Assembly (NCBI GenBank): GCA_022559845.1
Contig: CM040120.1
Location: 167,320,334 to 167,384,333, forward strand
Direction: 5' to 3'
Source of the DNA: Amorphophallus konjac
Taxonomy: Eukaryota; Streptophyta; Magnoliopsida; Alismatales; Araceae
DNA: 64,000 nt
Shown: positions 1 to 10,055 of the stretch, piece after piece
Numbering within the stretch: position 1 is the first letter of the stretch
Layout of the letters: each line of letters opens with the position of its first letter
Made by a program: the position numbers and the translations under genes
Notes under the pieces: model-generated
Told to the model about the DNA's origin: nothing
The model's database searches: none
The model's input: the letters and a program-made list of their open reading frames with translations, nothing else

Positions 1-1
1 T

Positions 2-3000
2 TCCCTTCCTTTTTCTGATCAAGCTAGTTGCTCCTCCTCTTCTTCTGCTAATGCTAAAATTCAAGGGGTAGATTCACATAAGAAGTCCAAGGGTAAGCAG
101 ATTCCCCATAGGTTTCTGTTAGAGTTAGCTATCAGATGCCAGGCTTGTTTAGCTCTTCCTGAATTTATAGAGAATCCAATCATCCTGCCAGAGTCAGAAT
201 ATGAGGATGCTGTTGTTTCTTGTGAGGGTTTGGGTGTCTATGAAATTATGAATGACGAAGACCCTATTGAAGAGGGGGATGAAAGTTATGAAGAAGATGA
301 GGACGAGGCTGACGCTTTTGCTAGTGGCATAAGACGATTTGACGAACCATCAGCCTCTGTAGAAGAGCCTACCAAAGAAATTAATTTGGGTACCGAAGAA
401 GACCCTAGGATTATCCTCATAAGCAAGAATTTACCACCCTCCGAAGAGGAGGCGCTCATTTTGGTCCTGCAAGAATACAAGGACACGTTCGCATGGAGTT
501 ATGAAGATATGCCTGGTTTAGACCCTGCGCTCGTTGAACACCGCCTTACACTTAAGCCAGGGTCTGTGCCGGTCAAGCAACGGTTGAGGCGTTTCCACCC
601 TAATATGGCTTTAAAGATGAAAGAAGAGGTCGACAAGCTCCATAAGGCTAGATTTGTTAGAGTTGTCCTCTACCCCAATTGGGTGGCTAACATCGTCCCG
701 GTTATGAAGAAAGATGGAAAAGTTCGGATTTGTATAGACTTCCGGGATCTCAACCGCGCGTGTCCTAAGGATGACTTCCCCCTCCCTCATATTGATGTTT
801 TGATCGATAATACGGCAGGATTTGAGACTCTCTCTTTCATGGATGGCTTCTCAGGTTACAATCAAATTCGTCTGGCTGAAGAAGATCAAGAGAAGACATC
901 ATTCACTACACCATGGGGTACTTATTGTTATGTGGTCATGCCTTTTGGACTTAAGAATGCTGGAGCCACCTATCAGAGGGCTATGATGGCGATTTTTCAT
1001 GACATGATTCATATTTATATTGAGGTGTATGTGGATGACCTGGTTGTGAAATCAAGGACAAGGATTGAGCATCCTGGGGTTCTAGCTAAGGTCTTGCAAA
1101 GATCACGAGAGTATCAATTGAAGATGAACCCCAAGAAGTGTGTATTTGGCGTTTCATCAGGGAAGTTGCTTGGTTTCATTGTTAGCAAGAGGGGAATTGA
1201 AGTTGATCCCAACAAGGCAAGGGCCATTAGAGATATGCCTCCTCCCAAGAATTTGAAGGAAGTTCGAGGATTAATCGGGAGGTTGCAATTTATTCGCCGC
1301 TTCGTCTCCCAGCATTCACAAAGATGTAGGCCGTTTTACGAGCTTACTAAGCCGGGAGTCAAGTTTAATTGGGATGACAAGTGTCAGGCAGCCTTTGACG
1401 GATTGAAGGATTATTTGGCCAATCCTCCTGTCCTGAGGCCGCCGATTCCAGGCAAACCACTTATTCTCTATGTCTCAGTCCTGGATGACTCTGTAGGTGC
1501 TGTCTTAGCTCAAGTGGATGAAGAAGGTAAGGAGAGGGCAGCATACTATTTGTCTAAACTTCTTAACCCCTGTGAGCAGAGGTACTCAGCCATGGAGAAG
1601 ACTTGCGCTGCTTTGGTCTGGGTAGTTCAGAAGTTAAAGCACTATTTCCTAGCTCACGAGGTTCACCTCATTGCTCGCATGAATCCGATTAAATTCCTCC
1701 TTGAAAAATCTATCCTCACTGATCGATTAGCACGCTGGCAAAGCTTCCTCTCTCAGTTTGATATCACTTACATTCAACAGAAAGCTATCAAAGGTTACGC
1801 CATTGCCGAACACCTTGCTCATCACCCTCTACCTCGTTTTGATCCTGTCAATTCGGAGTTTCCAGATGAAGAACTGATGTCCATTAATCAACCTCATGAT
1901 CCTATGTGGACATTACATTTTGATGGAGCTCTAAATTCCAAGGAAGAGGGATCGGCATGGTTCTTTTAACACCAGAAGGGGTCACCATCCCATTTGCTGC
2001 TCGGCTCACTTTTCCCGCCACCAACAATATAGCTGAGTATGAGGCTCTTTTGGCCGGTCTTCAAACCGCTCATCAATATGGTGTCACCCATTTAAGGATT
2101 GTGGGTGATAGTCAGCTCATTCTGTGCCAGGTGCTGGTCAAGTGCCGCACTATCAATCCTAAGCTCAAACCCTACCAGGAACTTGCTTCAGCTTATGCCA
2201 AGCTCTTCACCAAATTGATTTTCGTCCATGTTCCTCATAGTCAGAACATCCTAGCTGACGCTCTTGCTTCTTTGGCCTCTGCTTTAGTCTTCCCTCCTGA
2301 GCGTGATTTTCATGTTCCTCTTATTCATCAGCGTGACACGCCAGCTATTAAGGATCGTGCATTCCTCGATATTAGGGATAAGGTGCTTGAAAAGGACAAG
2401 CAGAAGGAATCTCTTAAAGGCAAAGAGGTCATGCTTTTAGACTGGGAAGAAGAATTGGCTGACGAAGAGAAGCCTTGGTATTATGAGATTGCCAGATATT
2501 GCAATGATCAGTCCTATCCCGAGGAAGCCACTGCAGAAGAAAAGAAAGCAATTAGAAGAGTGGCTCAGCGTTATGTTTTGGTTGGAGGTGTGCTCTATAG
2601 GAGAGGGCTCACCGGTGTTTTACTAAGATGCCTCGACGATGATGAATCATGGAAAGTTGTGGAAGAGGCGCATTCAGGAGTATGTGGTGGTCATGTGAAT
2701 AGCCAGATGCTAGCTAAGAAGATCCTTAGGCTAGGTTTCTATTGGCCAACTCTAGAAGAGGATTGTTCCATCTATGTTCGAAGGTGTGTTAAGTGCCAAC
2801 TGCACGCCGACAAAATTCATTCTCCTGCTTCTTCACTCCATCCTACGTCCTCCCCATGGCCTTTCTCCATGTGGGCTTTTGATATCATTGGACCTCTTGG
2901 TGATTCGAATCTCCTGACCAAGCAAAAATCGTTCATCCTCACGGCAACGGAGTACTTCACCAAGTGGGCAGAAGCGGAAGCTTACGTGGAGATTAAAGCG

Positions 3001-3734
3001 TCAACCGTCTGCAAGTTTATAATGAAGAACATCATCGCAAGGTTCGGCATCCCGAGCACCATCATCACCGACAATGGACCTCAATTTATCTCTCAAGAAA
3101 TCAAGGATCTCTGCAACAGGTATAACATTGCATTGCATCATTCTTCTCCCTATTATCCGCAGGGCAATGGCCAAGCAGAGGCAACTAACAAAACTTTGAT
3201 AAAAATTGTCAAAAAGACGTGTGAGGCTAATAAATTTTCGGACTGGCCAGACAAGCTAGTTGAAGCTCTCTGGGCCTATCGCACTTCCATTCGTACCCCC
3301 ACTGGGCAAACCCCTTTCGCCCTTACTTATGGAATGGAGGCGGTAGTCCCTTATGAGATTCTCATTCCCTCTCTACGAGTACAATTGGATAAGGAATTTT
3401 CTATTGATGAACGTCGTGATTCACTCCTTGCCCAATTGGAACTCCTAGATGAGAAGCGTCTGGTCGCCGCTGAGCATGCGCGCGTTTATCAAAACAGGCT
3501 CTCGCGTTTTTATCAAAAGAAAGTAATTGAGAGAAAATTTAAAATCGGTGAGATGGTAATTAAGAGGATTTTGTAAAGCCGGGTGGCCCCCGCTCAAAAC
3601 TCCAACCCAATTGGGAGGGACCGTTCGTCATAAAAGACGTTTATCCTGGCAATGCTTATAAACTGATTAATGCTGAAGGAGAAGAGTTAACTCACCCTTG
3701 GAATGGTTTGTATCTTAAGAAATACTACCCTTGA
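2..3734 (+). pseudogene. Tat-type Ty3/gypsy pol of element A (RT, two RNase H, integrase), 5' truncated by window
   Basis: Copies retrotransposon RNA into DNA and integrates it. The frame is already open at base 2, so the window begins inside the polyprotein; the first ATG near 230 is probably not a true start. Order seen: an acidic linker (to about 500), reverse transcriptase (about 540-1330, with CIDFRDLN and the active-site YVDD at 1028-1039), a degenerate first RNase H (about 1440-1830), a second archaeal-type RNase H (about 1915-2270, with FDGA, AEYEAL, GDSQ and LADAL), an integrase zinc finger (about 2660-2800), an integrase core (WAFDIIGPL, TDNGPQF, GQAEAT), and a C-terminal end at KKYYP. 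The double RNase H is the hallmark of the Tat lineage. Two breaks: a -1 frame change near 1940-1957 between the RNase H domains, and loss of one T in a T-run near 3570. Bases 3577-3734 continue the original product in another frame. Element B has both sites in frame. Confidence 0.93.
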
Positions 3735-4163
3735 TTCAAAAATACAAATATATATATATATATAGAGAAATTTTCAAAATCCAAAAAAATAATAAATGTT
3801 GTTTCAAAAATCCAAAACAAAGTGGAATATTTCCAAAAACCAAAAAAATATAGAAATACCAAAAAGCAAATAAAAAATAGAAGTTCTTCAAAATCAAAAG
3901 AGATCAAAATTGGTGCCATGGCACACGAAGGATCAAGGTCCGAAAGGTCAAAATTCAGAATTCATTCATCAGTCTTGCTAACTTAAAAGGGGGTTGACTC
4001 CCGCACACACTACACGCTTTATTCTTGAACTCAAGCAGTGCAAAATCTGATGGAAAGTCAAAAACCTGACTAAAAGTGAAAGACAATACCCGTTCTTTTC
4101 TTCTTCGGCCCATAAGGGAGGAAGGGAGGTCTCGGGGTAGATCCGCCAAGCCTATCCGCCGCC

Positions 4164-4388
4164 CTAGTAGGTGGAAGTCAGGGCCCAAAAGGAAGCAAAT
4201 GCCACGAAAGCCCAAGTACAATTAGGTTTATTTTCAATGCAAATCAATTCTGAAGTGAAAGTCAAGTTGTGAAAAGAAAAGCATGTCAAGAGGGTAAAGT
4301 CCCCGCAAGGAAAACCTTGGGCGTATGCGTGCAATATAAAAGGGGTAAAAAGGTAACAAATTTCCCTATGCCAAAGACCGAACCCCAA
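4164..4388 (-). other. Small antisense ORF (74 codons) also open in element C
   Basis: A 74-codon reading frame on the strand opposite pol. Its counterpart in element C (33099-33326, 75 codons) starts at the same point and ends with the same ALTSTY before the stop, with recognisable similarity throughout (for example HAYAQGFPCGDF). I know no family it belongs to. Similarity alone follows from shared descent of the two copies, so coding is unproven. Confidence 0.25.
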
Positions 4389-4675
4389 CAGGCATAGGGT
4401 AGGGGAGGTAACTTTACCTTGAGCATCTCAGAATCCCTTATGGGCTTCCCTTATATTTTCTTCCATCCTTTCTATGTGGTAAGTCACGAACTGGCAGGAT
4501 GGTCAAGACGGACTTAAGAAATTGCACTGTACGAAATCTCGAATACAAGTCAACTATGATCACGTCGACCCCCTTTTAATTACTCAAGAAAGGTTAATGA
4601 ATTTTAGATGGTGACCGTGTAGGACCCATAGTCTTGATAGCATTGTCATCCCTTTTTTGCAGAATAGATCAATTA

Positions 4676-4850
4676 ACGCCTTTGGCTAAGGCGCTTTTTA
4701 TAGAATTAACGTCCTAGATTAGGTCGTCTCTTACTGAATAACGTCTCTGAGCAGGTCGTTACTTTTTCAAAAATCAGATTTCATTTTCAAATTCACGCCG
4801 TCTTCTAGGGCATCTTTATTCGAACCACGACCTACTCTAAGGCACGTTTT
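4676..4850. repeat. Array of spaced palindromic GACG/CGTC modules in element A 3' region
   Basis: Short arms such as AACGCC...AAGGCG, AACGTCC...GGTCGTC and AACGTCTC...GGTCGTT recur every 30-60 bases, separated by A/T-rich bases. The same kind of array sits at the equivalent place in element C (32640-32815), and also in C's leader and LTR. Confidence 0.6.
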
Positions 4851-5025
4851 TCAAGAAAAATAACAAAAAAATATAAATGAGAAGAAAAAGAAAAAAATGC
4901 ATTTCTTCACGTTGTGTGCTTGCATTCTTTTGCATGGACATCTTTTATTTATAGTTTGCATATGCATGCTTGCATGATGCATCTCCCCATTATCAGCTAT
5001 TTTATTTACCTTGTTTGATTAAAGG

Positions 5026-5096
5026 CTTGGCCCCTTGACCCACTATTAAGGTCAAAAGTAAAGGCACCCCTTGCTTATTGAGCAAGGGGTCAAGTC
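5026..5096. repeat. Foldback at the pol-side edge of the antisense cargo, element A
   Basis: CTTGGCCCCTTGAC at 5026 pairs with GCAAGGGGTCAAG ending near 5094. A second internal stem, CCCCTTGC/GCAAGGGG, has a 7-base loop. The same element occurs in B at 19702-19768; C retains one arm near 32435-32455. Confidence 0.6.
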
Positions 5097-5327
5097 GAAC
5101 AGATGAATTAACCTGTTTGTTCAAAGTGTGGATTACAGTTGCAGAAACAGGGCGAAGCAAAGCAAAAATGAAGAATGTGGAAAGAGGAAAGTACACAAAC
5201 ACAAGGCCACAACCACACAAAGTGCTCAGGTAACAAAAGATGTCAATCTCATATATATATATATATATATACATCATGAATGTCTATCATGTACAAGTGT
5301 GAGGGTGGAGGAGTACAAGTAAGTCTC

Positions 5328-7340
5328 TCAGCTCTCGCCTCCACCCTCCTCTCTCCTACTCTCAACCTCCTCCTCGCCGTCCCGAGCTGGTGCTGGTGGA
5401 GGAGGCATGGGCCCCCGAGAAGAAGCTGGAACTCGAGCCTGGCCACCTGCCTCGCTCCTCTCTCGGAGGGAAGAGCCCGCCACAAAGGTGGAGCTGGTGA
5501 AGGAGTACCCCACAGCTCGTGCTCGCTCACGCCCTCGCTGGAGACGCTCCTCAGACACTCGTAGCCGCTCCTGAGAAAGGATCAACTGGGTCCTCGAGTC
5601 TGCCAGCTCTCGCTCACGTGCTGCTACCTGCTCCTGGTACCGGGCACGCTCCGCCTGCTGAAGCTCAAGGTGCCGGGCATGCTCCGCCTGGTACTCCTCC
5701 CGCTCCCGGGCACGCTCCCGTCTCTCCAGCTCAAGGGCCACCCGCAGCTCGGCCACGTCCTGAGGCAGCTCCTCTCGACGCCTCAGGGACCTCTCTAGCT
5801 CTGAGATCCGCTGATCACGGATCGCCAACTCGGTACGTACCGCCTGAAGCTGAGTCGCCTGCAAACAGGTAAACAAATCATCAATTCCACAATTAATGCA
5901 ATGATTCAGTAATCTAGCAATTCAAGCAATACATGATTAAACCACTCACCTGTGTGCTCGTCGCACGGAAGCCCTCATCAACGCAGGTAAGAGCGGCTCG
6001 AAGCTCCTCAGTCTGTAAAATGAATTTCATCAGTGCACAATTATATAATCAATATTTGAATGGATTTGTGTTTTGGAATTTACTCGTAAAGCGAGATCGC
6101 GCTCTGCTACCTCGGCTCGTGCGATCGCTCCGGCTAGCTGCTCTGTCAGTGCAGTCACCTCTGCACTGGGCCCTCTCAAGCTGGAGGCCTCCCCGGGGTC
6201 TCTCCTCACTGCTCCCTGCTGGGCACGCTGCATTCGTTGAGATCGTCAGTGGCTAATCATCAATAATTCAACAAAAAATATGCATTTGCATATAGAAATA
6301 ATTTAAACACTCACCAGGGTCTCCAGGTCAGCCCGTGTGGTGGCCAGCTGGTCCTCCAGGCTGTGTAGGTGGGCCTGGGCATCCATCGCCGCTATGTCCC
6401 GTGCATCCTGCATTCATTACATGTTAGTCACATGATAGAAACATAAGCATTTACATTTAATTTAGAAATAATTGCATTCATACATACCCCTAGGACCCTC
6501 ATCTGGGGTCGACCGGTGTATACCTCCCAGTAGCGCCGAAGGTACTCGGAGCTGTCAGTCACCCGGGAGGTGACTCTGGTCCCGCCTCGCTGCCAGTCGG
6601 CGTACTGCTCCTCGAACCGCACTCTCCAGTCGGTCGCCTTCGTACGACCACGCGTCTTCTTCCCGATGCCACGTGGCTCGCCGACCTCTACTTACTCCTG
6701 GTGGAGGCCCAGCGTCCTCATCACCAACCTAAGCCGTAACGGCTCGATCTCGCTCAAGCAGTGAACCCACAGCTCATGCTCAAAGCGAGGACGGCCCGCT
6801 ACGACCCACGGCTAGCCCTCGTCTGTCATCCCCTCGTAGGGTCTCCACTGCACCTGCATTCATAAACATACATGTCATCATTTCATCATCATCATAATAA
6901 ATTCAAAATAAATGCAAAAGAAAGATGCATAACATTCATGCATACCAGCGAGGGAGGAAAGTCTCGGAACTCTCTCCGTAGCACCCACAGCTCGTAGCCC
7001 AGTGGGGCTCCAAACACCACCGGCAGCCAGCGCCGCCCTAAGGGAAAAGCTCCCTCACCTCCAGGCCGTGGGTCAACGCGCCCCATCGGCATGTATAGAT
7101 GGCTCCAAACCTGCATCCATGCATCATATTAGTAAGGCGTTCACAAGCATAATAAAAAGAAAAGAAAAGAGGAAAAATGCATACCTGAAGAAAAGGTGAG
7201 AAGCCACTGACGGTCGTCTCTCGACCTGTCCCGGTGGACAAGTCGGCCATCATATGCACCAGCAGTGCCGCTCCCCAGGCTAGCTGCCAACTGCCTCCAA
7301 GTCCTCGAGTATCCCCAGGACTCGGCAGTTGATGACGTCG
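5328..7340 (-). pseudogene. PMD-1: antisense, spliced plant mobile domain gene of element A, N-terminally truncated
   Basis: Encodes the C-terminal half of a plant mobile domain (PMD) protein followed by a coiled-coil tail, on the strand opposite pol. Exons inferred from homology to the two better copies and from GT/AG borders: about 7185-7340, 6946-7110, 6488-6853, 6315-6407, 6084-6227, 5950-6012 and 5328-5858. The first retained exon ends in the diagnostic TVSGFSPFLQ just before a CAG/GTATGC donor. Exon 6488-6853 holds the RTLGL and FEEQYADWQ region; the last is a long Glu/Arg-rich coiled coil ending GGGES. Defects: the PMD start is missing, there is a frameshift near AWGAALL (about 7290), and exon 6488-6853 has in-frame TAG and TAA. 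PMD proteins are related to the Arabidopsis MAIL1/MAIN family; the function of retroelement versions is not established. Confidence 0.75.
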
Positions 7341-7591
7341 CTGTAGACACGCCATTCTTGACGTCTCCTGAGAAAGTCTCATATTACTATACGACGCCCC
7401 GCGACGGCTTACGCATTTCGAATCACTTGAGTACTTCCTTTTCTTGGGTCTTCTTCTGCCTTTTTCGGCATCCAGAATCGTCTCGTCACGGCATTCGGAC
7501 GACATCAACACCAGTCAGACGCATCAAGAGGTTCCGGAACCAAGAAGGTGTTTGTCGGGCGGCCGCCGATTGAGGACCCGGGTGGGTCTTA

Positions 7592-8225
7592 ATGGGGGCG
7601 TCCAGGCCCCTGGACGCCCCCATCTTTTTAATTTATTTTATTATTTTCTCAGGGCCCAAAACCAAATAAAAAATATATATATTAATGGAGGCGTCCAGGC
7701 CCCTGGACGCCTCCATAAAAAACAAAAATAAAAAATGTGTGTAAAATGCCAGTTGGCATAAAAAACAAAAAAACAAATAAAAATATATATATATTAATGG
7801 AGGCGTCCAGGACCCTGGACGCCTCCATATAAAAAAATATAAAAAAATCAAAACTGCCAGCCCTAGCATAAAAAGACAAAATAAAAATATATAATATATT
7901 TTGGAGGCGTCCAGGCCCCTGGACGCCTCCATCAACTCTCTCACGGGCGCCGGCCACCGAACGACGGTTTGTCGTGTGTGAAAAAATCCAAATTTTGAAG
8001 ACGTCCAGTCAGCTGGACGCGCCCATTTCTGAATCACGAGGCGCCGCTCACAAAACCACGCGTTATGCCAAACCGCGTGCGGCCGTCGGTGGTGTTCGGT
8101 GGACCTGTTGGAGGCGTCCGGGGCCCTGGACGCCTCCACAAAAATATTTCGAAAAAAATTAATAAAAATAGAATAAAATATTAGTTCGGCCCTGATGGAG
8201 GTGTCCAGGGTCCTGGACGCCTCCA
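7592..8225. repeat. Seven spaced near-perfect palindromes in LTR U3
   Basis: Units at about 7592-7623, 7685-7716, 7797-7828, 7902-7931, 8000-8024, 8109-8138 and 8195-8225. The typical arm is GGAGGCGTCCAGG facing CCTGGACGCCTCC across 2 bases. Spacers of roughly 60-80 bases are A/T-rich in most intervals. Unit 1 reads GGGGG where the others read GGAGG, with the matching change on the other arm, so pairing is kept. Unit 5 is the most degenerate. The last unit ends 13 bases before the TATA box. Confidence 0.9.
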
Positions 8226-8238
8226 CCCTCCGGAGCCC

Positions 8239-8246
8239 TATAAATA
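8239..8246 (+). promoter_or_regulatory. TATA box of the A/B LTR
   Basis: TATAAATA inside CCCTATAAATAGAGG, directly downstream of the palindrome array and upstream of a C/T-rich segment, the usual layout of an LTR promoter. Transcription would start roughly 30 bases downstream. Confidence 0.75.
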
Positions 8247-8873
8247 GAGGCCCACCCCCTCAGTTCTGGAGGAGCTTCGAAGTGATCCGATAGGCTGCCG
8301 GAGCCCAGAGGCTACGGAGTCATTTTTTAACTCGTGGGTTCTTTTGTAGGTGGAGGTTCTGCCGGCTTCTCGGGTGCTCACGCTCGCGAGAGGAAGGTCA
8401 TCTTCATCCACCGCGCTTCCACGTCGTCCCCACGCTGCAGGAGCTCCGCCGGATTTCACCATCGGCACATCCAATAAGCCAATTCTTTCCTTTTCTTCGT
8501 AGTTCTTTTGCATTCATCATCTTGCATCCCCTATCCCCTTTCATAAGGGCGCCTTTTCTTATACACTTCTTACATCCATCATCTCATTTTCCTCCTACTC
8601 GAGTCCGAGAGGGGTTTAAAAGATAACACCAACCAGGTGTGTGTCTTGCCATCATTTCATTATTTTTATCGCAAGGATTTGAATACTACACCTCCATCTT
8701 TCTAATCCACTTGTCATTTGTTTGTCGTTGTTTTGTAAGGGTAGCCGAAGAAAGCCCTCTCCGTCGGCCGGCCGGAGGGAGAGGAAGAAGCAACCCGCCA
8801 TCTCCCGCTCTTGAGGTAGGCGCGATCACTTTCTTATTTCGGGGTCTTTCGGCCCCTGGCGATCACATTGTTT

Positions 8874-9262
8874 TCGAGGCCGCGGCGAGTTACTTCCCCA
8901 ATGGCCGTTTAAATTTCCGTCCTTATATTCTCTTTATATTTTGTTATATTCTGCTCATATTCTCGAGGCCACGACGAGTCACTTCCCCAATGGCCGTTTA
9001 AATTCACGTTCTTATACGTTATATTCTTATCTGTTTATGTTCTCGAGGCCGCGGCGAGTCACTTCCCTAATGGCCGTTTAAATTTCTGCTCTTTGTATTC
9101 TCTTTATATTCTGTCATCTTATTATCTGCTCATATTCTCGAGGCCGCGGCGAGTCACTTCCCCAATGGCCGTTTCAATTCTTGTTATTTAATTTTTGTAC
9201 CATTCCCGTCCCCCCGAGGCCGCGGCGAGTCACTTCCCGCTATGGCCGTTTAACCCCCATAT
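8874..9262 (+). repeat. Five-copy tandem repeat in R/U5 of the A/B LTR
   Basis: A core of about 45 bases starting TCGAGGCCGCGGCGAGTCAC and ending ATGGCCGTTTAA recurs at about 8874, 8962, 9042, 9137 and 9214, with spacings near 80-95. Variable T-rich filler separates the cores. Copies differ by only a few bases in the core. Confidence 0.9.
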
Positions 9263-9434
9263 CTTGCTATATCACACTTGTCCCGCTCGCCCCGCCGGAG
9301 CAATCTCCCGTGGTGGCCCCTTCTCTCTCTTCTCTTATTTCTGTGTTGCAGCAAACAAACACCAAAAAAAAAGGAGCCCGCGCGCTCCGCGTCTTCTCCG
9401 CTCTTCCCCGAACCACGTGACGTCGCTCACAGAT

Positions 9435-9452
9435 TGGCGATCACGGTGGGAC
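9435..9452 (+). other. Primer-binding site of Tat element B
   Basis: TGGCGATCACGGTGGGAC begins 3 bases after the LTR end. Element C has the near-identical site TGGCGATCACAGTGGGAC. Tat/Ogre elements commonly use a TGGCGA-type site for a tRNA primer, often Arg as I recall; I cannot name this tRNA. Confidence 0.65.
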
Positions 9453-10055
9453 GTCTACTGCTTCCTTTCGGCTACCCTTGCAAGTTCGGCACCACCCGTG
9501 CCTCTCCACCTTCGCGCCCGCGCACGCCCCCGTTGTGCTCATGGCAGCACCGTCAGTTTTGATTGGTTCTTTGTTTATTATATGTCTGTTATTTCTGTTG
9601 TTTTCCCACTCCATATCTCTGTCAGCATTTCATTGCATGCATCCATCCCTCTTTTCTATCCTTTTTTCATTTTTTTGAGGATCACCCTTTCCCGGTGAAG
9701 GAAGGACTCTCCGTTTGGGAATTCCTCTCAACGGACTAGAATCTCCTACACTGGGACCTCCGTAAGTCCCCGACATCGAAGAATCTCCTCTTCGTTCACT
9801 GGGCTGGTTGTACCATTGAAGTTCCCCGGAGTTAGTCATTTCATTCGTGGTGAGACGAGAGACCCTAGCTGACACGGCGGTGAAACAAAAACAAACTAGG
9901 GTCCCCATTTTGTGTGAACTTCGGATCTCGCTAAAAATACAAAAAAATCATCAAAATCAAAACACAAAAAAAGGGCGTAAAGGCATCCACTTGTTTGATA
10001 ATCTCTGCTACCTACTTGCTAGTGTATGTTTTTACGTTCTAGGAAAACTGTGAGC
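9453..10055 (+). other. Leader of element B with a conserved GTAAGT
   Basis: Untranslated leader between PBS and gag. At 9754-9769 it contains GGACCTCCGTAAGTCCCC; the same block, with GTAAGT intact, is in the leader of element C on the minus strand (GTAAGT complement at 49630-49635). The matching block context suggests a functional leader element, possibly a splice donor. No other gene seen. Confidence 0.5.

Larger units (their letters stand above)
3735..5025 (+). other. 3' non-coding region of element A
   Basis: No gag-pol coding. It starts with an A-rich stretch of CCAAAAA-type runs and a TA microsatellite (about 3750-3765), then a segment (about 3955-4640) recognisably similar to the region downstream of pol in element C, read on the minus strand at about 33545-32870. 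Landmarks shared with C are a block with CATAAGGGAGGAAGGGAG and one around TAGGACCCA. It ends in A/T-rich DNA before the foldback at 5026. Long 3' regions of this kind are known in Tat elements. Confidence 0.7.
7548..9431 (+). mobile_element. LTR shared by Tat elements A (3') and B (5')
   Basis: Placed between the truncated PMD-1 and the PBS of element B. Its 3' end (...CTCACA) is 3 bases before the PBS at 9435. Its 5' end is a best guess at TGTTTGTCGG after the purine-rich GGAACCAAGAAGG, giving TGT...ACA termini. It contains a palindrome array, a TATA box and a five-copy tandem repeat. The block with CGGCCGGCCG near 8768 and TGGCGATCAC near 8857 also occurs in the Tat LTRs near 27950 and 50680, so it is the same LTR lineage although most of the sequence differs. 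The 5' boundary could be off by tens of bases, and I see no second copy to align. Confidence 0.65.

Noticed and set aside
5280..5872. Plus-strand ORFs opposite the PMD-1 coiled coil
   Set aside because: Shadow frames of a GC-rich, Glu/Arg-coding antisense exon; the minus strand has the homologues, splice sites and conserved ending.
7592..8225. Regularly spaced palindromes that look like a CRISPR array
   Set aside because: The spacers are A/T-rich low-complexity DNA, the repeats are palindromic LTR modules in a plant retrotransposon, and no cas gene is present.
7633..8226. 197-codon minus-strand ORF across the palindrome array
   Set aside because: It is made of repeat translations (EASRxLDAS) and A/T-rich spacers; no coding signal beyond the repeats.
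9195..9698. 167-codon plus-strand ORF over the LTR end and PBS
   Set aside because: It spans the tandem repeat, LTR border and leader, and has no counterpart in element C.
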